Assembly (NCBI GenBank): GCA_934394665.1
Contig: CAKRRS010000058.1
Span: 1 to 17,629 of the forward strand
Source of the DNA: an uncultured Acetatifactor sp.
GTDB lineage: Bacteria > Bacillota > Clostridia > Lachnospirales > Lachnospiraceae
DNA: 17,629 nt
Reading direction: 5' to 3'
The notes below the pieces were generated by a model that saw only the letters and a program-made list of their open reading frames with translations, did no database searches and was not told where the DNA came from. The number at the start of each line of letters is the position of its first letter. The stretch's first letter is position 1. This document shows positions 16,467 to 17,629 of the stretch, piece after piece. Made by a program: the position numbers and the translations under genes.

Positions 16467-16489
16467 AACGTTTGAGAACTACAAACGTT
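16467..16489. promoter_or_regulatory. inverted repeat upstream of the adhesin gene
   Basis: AACGTTTG and CAAACGTT form a perfect 8-bp inverted repeat with a 7-nt spacer, 30 bp before the adhesin start. The left arm with its flank, GAAAACGTTTGA, partly resembles a catabolite-response (cre) site. It may be an operator or a leader hairpin. The 16338-16519 spacer also holds a perfect palindrome AACAAATTTGTT (16395-16406) and a TTGAAA (16426-16431) without a well-spaced -10. No terminator is evident after the sortase gene. Confidence 0.45.
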
Positions 16490-16519
16490 ACCCATTGGAT
16501 TTCAAGAGGGAGAAATCAG

Positions 16520-17629
16520 ATGAGCAGATTTAGCAAGTACATGAAAGAAAAATTGGTAAAGGTTCTGGTTGCTGCACTGGTAGTAGGTTCCGTGGCAGGA
16601 AACGGGACAATTACGGTGCAGGCAGAGGAGACAGAGACAGAATCCGGTATAGAGACCAAAGATGTGTCAGATGGTAATGCGGTCGTTTACGGTGCTAACG
16701 GGAAACAGGTTCAGAATACAGCAGTCAATGTAGAAACCGTAAATATTAGTTCTATATTGGGCGCGGCGAATGACTATGGTATTTTTGTAAGTGGAACTAC
16801 GAAACAGACGGGAGATAGTGAAGCTAACATATGTACAAGTAATTTTGAATGGAATGCGAATTGTGGTTATTTGAAAGATGATGGCGCAAAAGGTACGATA
16901 TATGTTGATAATGAATTAAAAGGCGGCAATCATCTCAGATGCACGAATCTTATAGTAAATAAAGCATTTGATCGTATTTCATTTAAAAGTTCTAAAGATC
17001 AGAATGGAAATGAAGTAACAGAATGGTATTTAGACGGCAATATTTTACTTGGTAACAATCAGCAGATTGGTAAGGTAGAGAAAGGTAGTTTTGATTTAAA
17101 AGGCGCTTTCACACAGATTTCCGGTGCTGCAAATGATTTGTTTAACAAGGGAGAAGAATTACAGGCAAATTCTGAAGGAAAGTTTAATACCATTGAAATG
17201 CGAAGCGGACAAAATATTTTTAAAGTAAATGGTTTAGATACTTTCCAGCCGACTGTGGATGTAAACGATGGAATCAGTGTTATTTTCAATATTCAACCGA
17301 ATGGCAATGCATTTGGATTATGCGGACAGGATATCAAAGGAATTGTCGATTATCCTGATGCGGCAAATGCAAATCTGGTGGTATTCAATTTTGGTGATTA
17401 CAGTGGAAAAATTGAACTGACAAATACCTATGGTACTATTTTGGCACCAAAGGCGAATGTAATATTAGGTGGTGGAAATAACCGTGGCAGAATTGTAGCA
17501 GCAAATTTGGAAACATCCTCTGAATGTCATTTCAAAGGAACCGAATGGCATCCGACGACACCGCCTACAACGACGACACCGCCTACAACGACGACACCGC
17601 CTACAACGACGACACCGCCTACAACGACG
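16520..17629 (+). CDS. secreted choice-of-anchor A-like adhesin, 3' end outside window
   Basis: An open frame of 370 codons that runs off the right edge without a stop. GAGGGAG lies about eight bases before the ATG. The protein starts with a signal peptide (MSRFSKYMKEKLVKVLVAAL, cleavage probably after VQA near residue 35). An acidic stretch EETETES follows, then a domain of about 280 residues that ends with VVFNFGDYSGKIEL, GTILAPKANVILGGGNNRGR and IVAANL. This pattern matches the choice-of-anchor A domain of bacterial surface proteins as I know it. From about residue 347 the chain becomes a Thr/Pro stalk of exact TPPTTT repeats. A wall anchor, probably sortase-dependent, is expected beyond the window. 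Base use is more AT-rich from about 16740 to 17540 than in the flanking genes. Role: adhesion or a surface stalk; ligand unknown. Confidence 0.85.
   Translation, partial: MSRFSKYMKEKLVKVLVAALVVGSVAGNGTITVQAEETETESGIETKDVSDGNAVVYGANGKQVQNTAVNVETVNISSILGAANDYGIFVSGTTKQTGDSEANICTSNFEWNANCGYLKDDGAKGTIYVDNELKGGNHLRCTNLIVNKAFDRISFKSSKDQNGNEVTEWYLDGNILLGNNQQIGKVEKGSFDLKGAFTQISGAANDLFNKGEELQANSEGKFNTIEMRSGQNIFKVNGLDTFQPTVDVNDGISVIFNIQPNGNAFGLCGQDIKGIVDYPDAANANLVVFNFGDYSGKIELTNTYGTILAPKANVILGGGNNRGRIVAANLETSSECHFKGTEWHPTTPPTTTTPPTTTTPPTTTTPPTTT
17558..17629 (+). repeat. perfect 18-bp tandem repeat encoding TPPTTT
   Basis: Four identical copies of ACACCGCCTACAACGACG run in frame to the last base of the window, and a partial copy (CCGACG) precedes them. 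Each encodes Thr-Pro-Pro-Thr-Thr-Thr. The sequence stops exactly at a unit boundary, so the true copy number is unknown. The Thr density would suit O-glycosylation. Confidence 0.95.

Overview
The window looks like chromosomal DNA of a spore-forming, low-to-mid GC Gram-positive Clostridia, most probably a Lachnospiraceae-type gut anaerobe. The evidence is a SpoVAC spore protein, a class B sortase, strong AGGAGG ribosome sites, a clostripain-family lipoprotein and a bacterial protein O-mannosyltransferase-like enzyme. This assignment rests on gene content and style, not on a database match.

Left part (1-6165) holds unlinked single genes. A short open frame at the left edge may be the tail of a gene running in from outside. 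A C11 (clostripain-family) lipoprotein follows on the minus strand (2223-94), then an orphan spoVAC (2905-3489, +) with its own terminator. Next come an sn-glycerol-1-phosphate dehydrogenase-like metal-dependent dehydrogenase (3855-4916, +) and, convergent to it, an AT-rich PD-(D/E)XK nuclease-like gene (6165-5380, -). The space between these last two genes is filled by an array of ~70-bp direct and inverted repeats that includes a ~90-bp imperfect palindrome.

Middle part (6317-10707) is a compact, autoregulated drug-exporter type operon. A clear promoter with two palindromes on and just after its -10 box precedes a MarR regulator. The regulator overlaps (ATGA) the first ABC half-transporter, which overlaps (TAATG) the second. 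The two halves form a heterodimeric type IV ABC exporter with one degenerate and one canonical ATP site. An 18-bp-stem bidirectional terminator separates this operon from the next.

Right part (10720-17629) concerns the cell surface. On the minus strand, a 1113-residue fusion of an N-terminal GT-C-like membrane module with a C-terminal PMT O-mannosyltransferase module is followed 34 bp later by a 432-residue stand-alone paralogue of its N-terminal half. Divergent from it lie a class B sortase and a secreted choice-of-anchor A-like adhesin, which runs off the right edge inside perfect 18-bp repeats encoding Thr-Pro-Pro-Thr-Thr-Thr. Together these suggest a surface-protein locus in which the Thr/Pro stalk could be O-mannosylated and the protein attached to the wall by the sortase. 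That functional link is inference.
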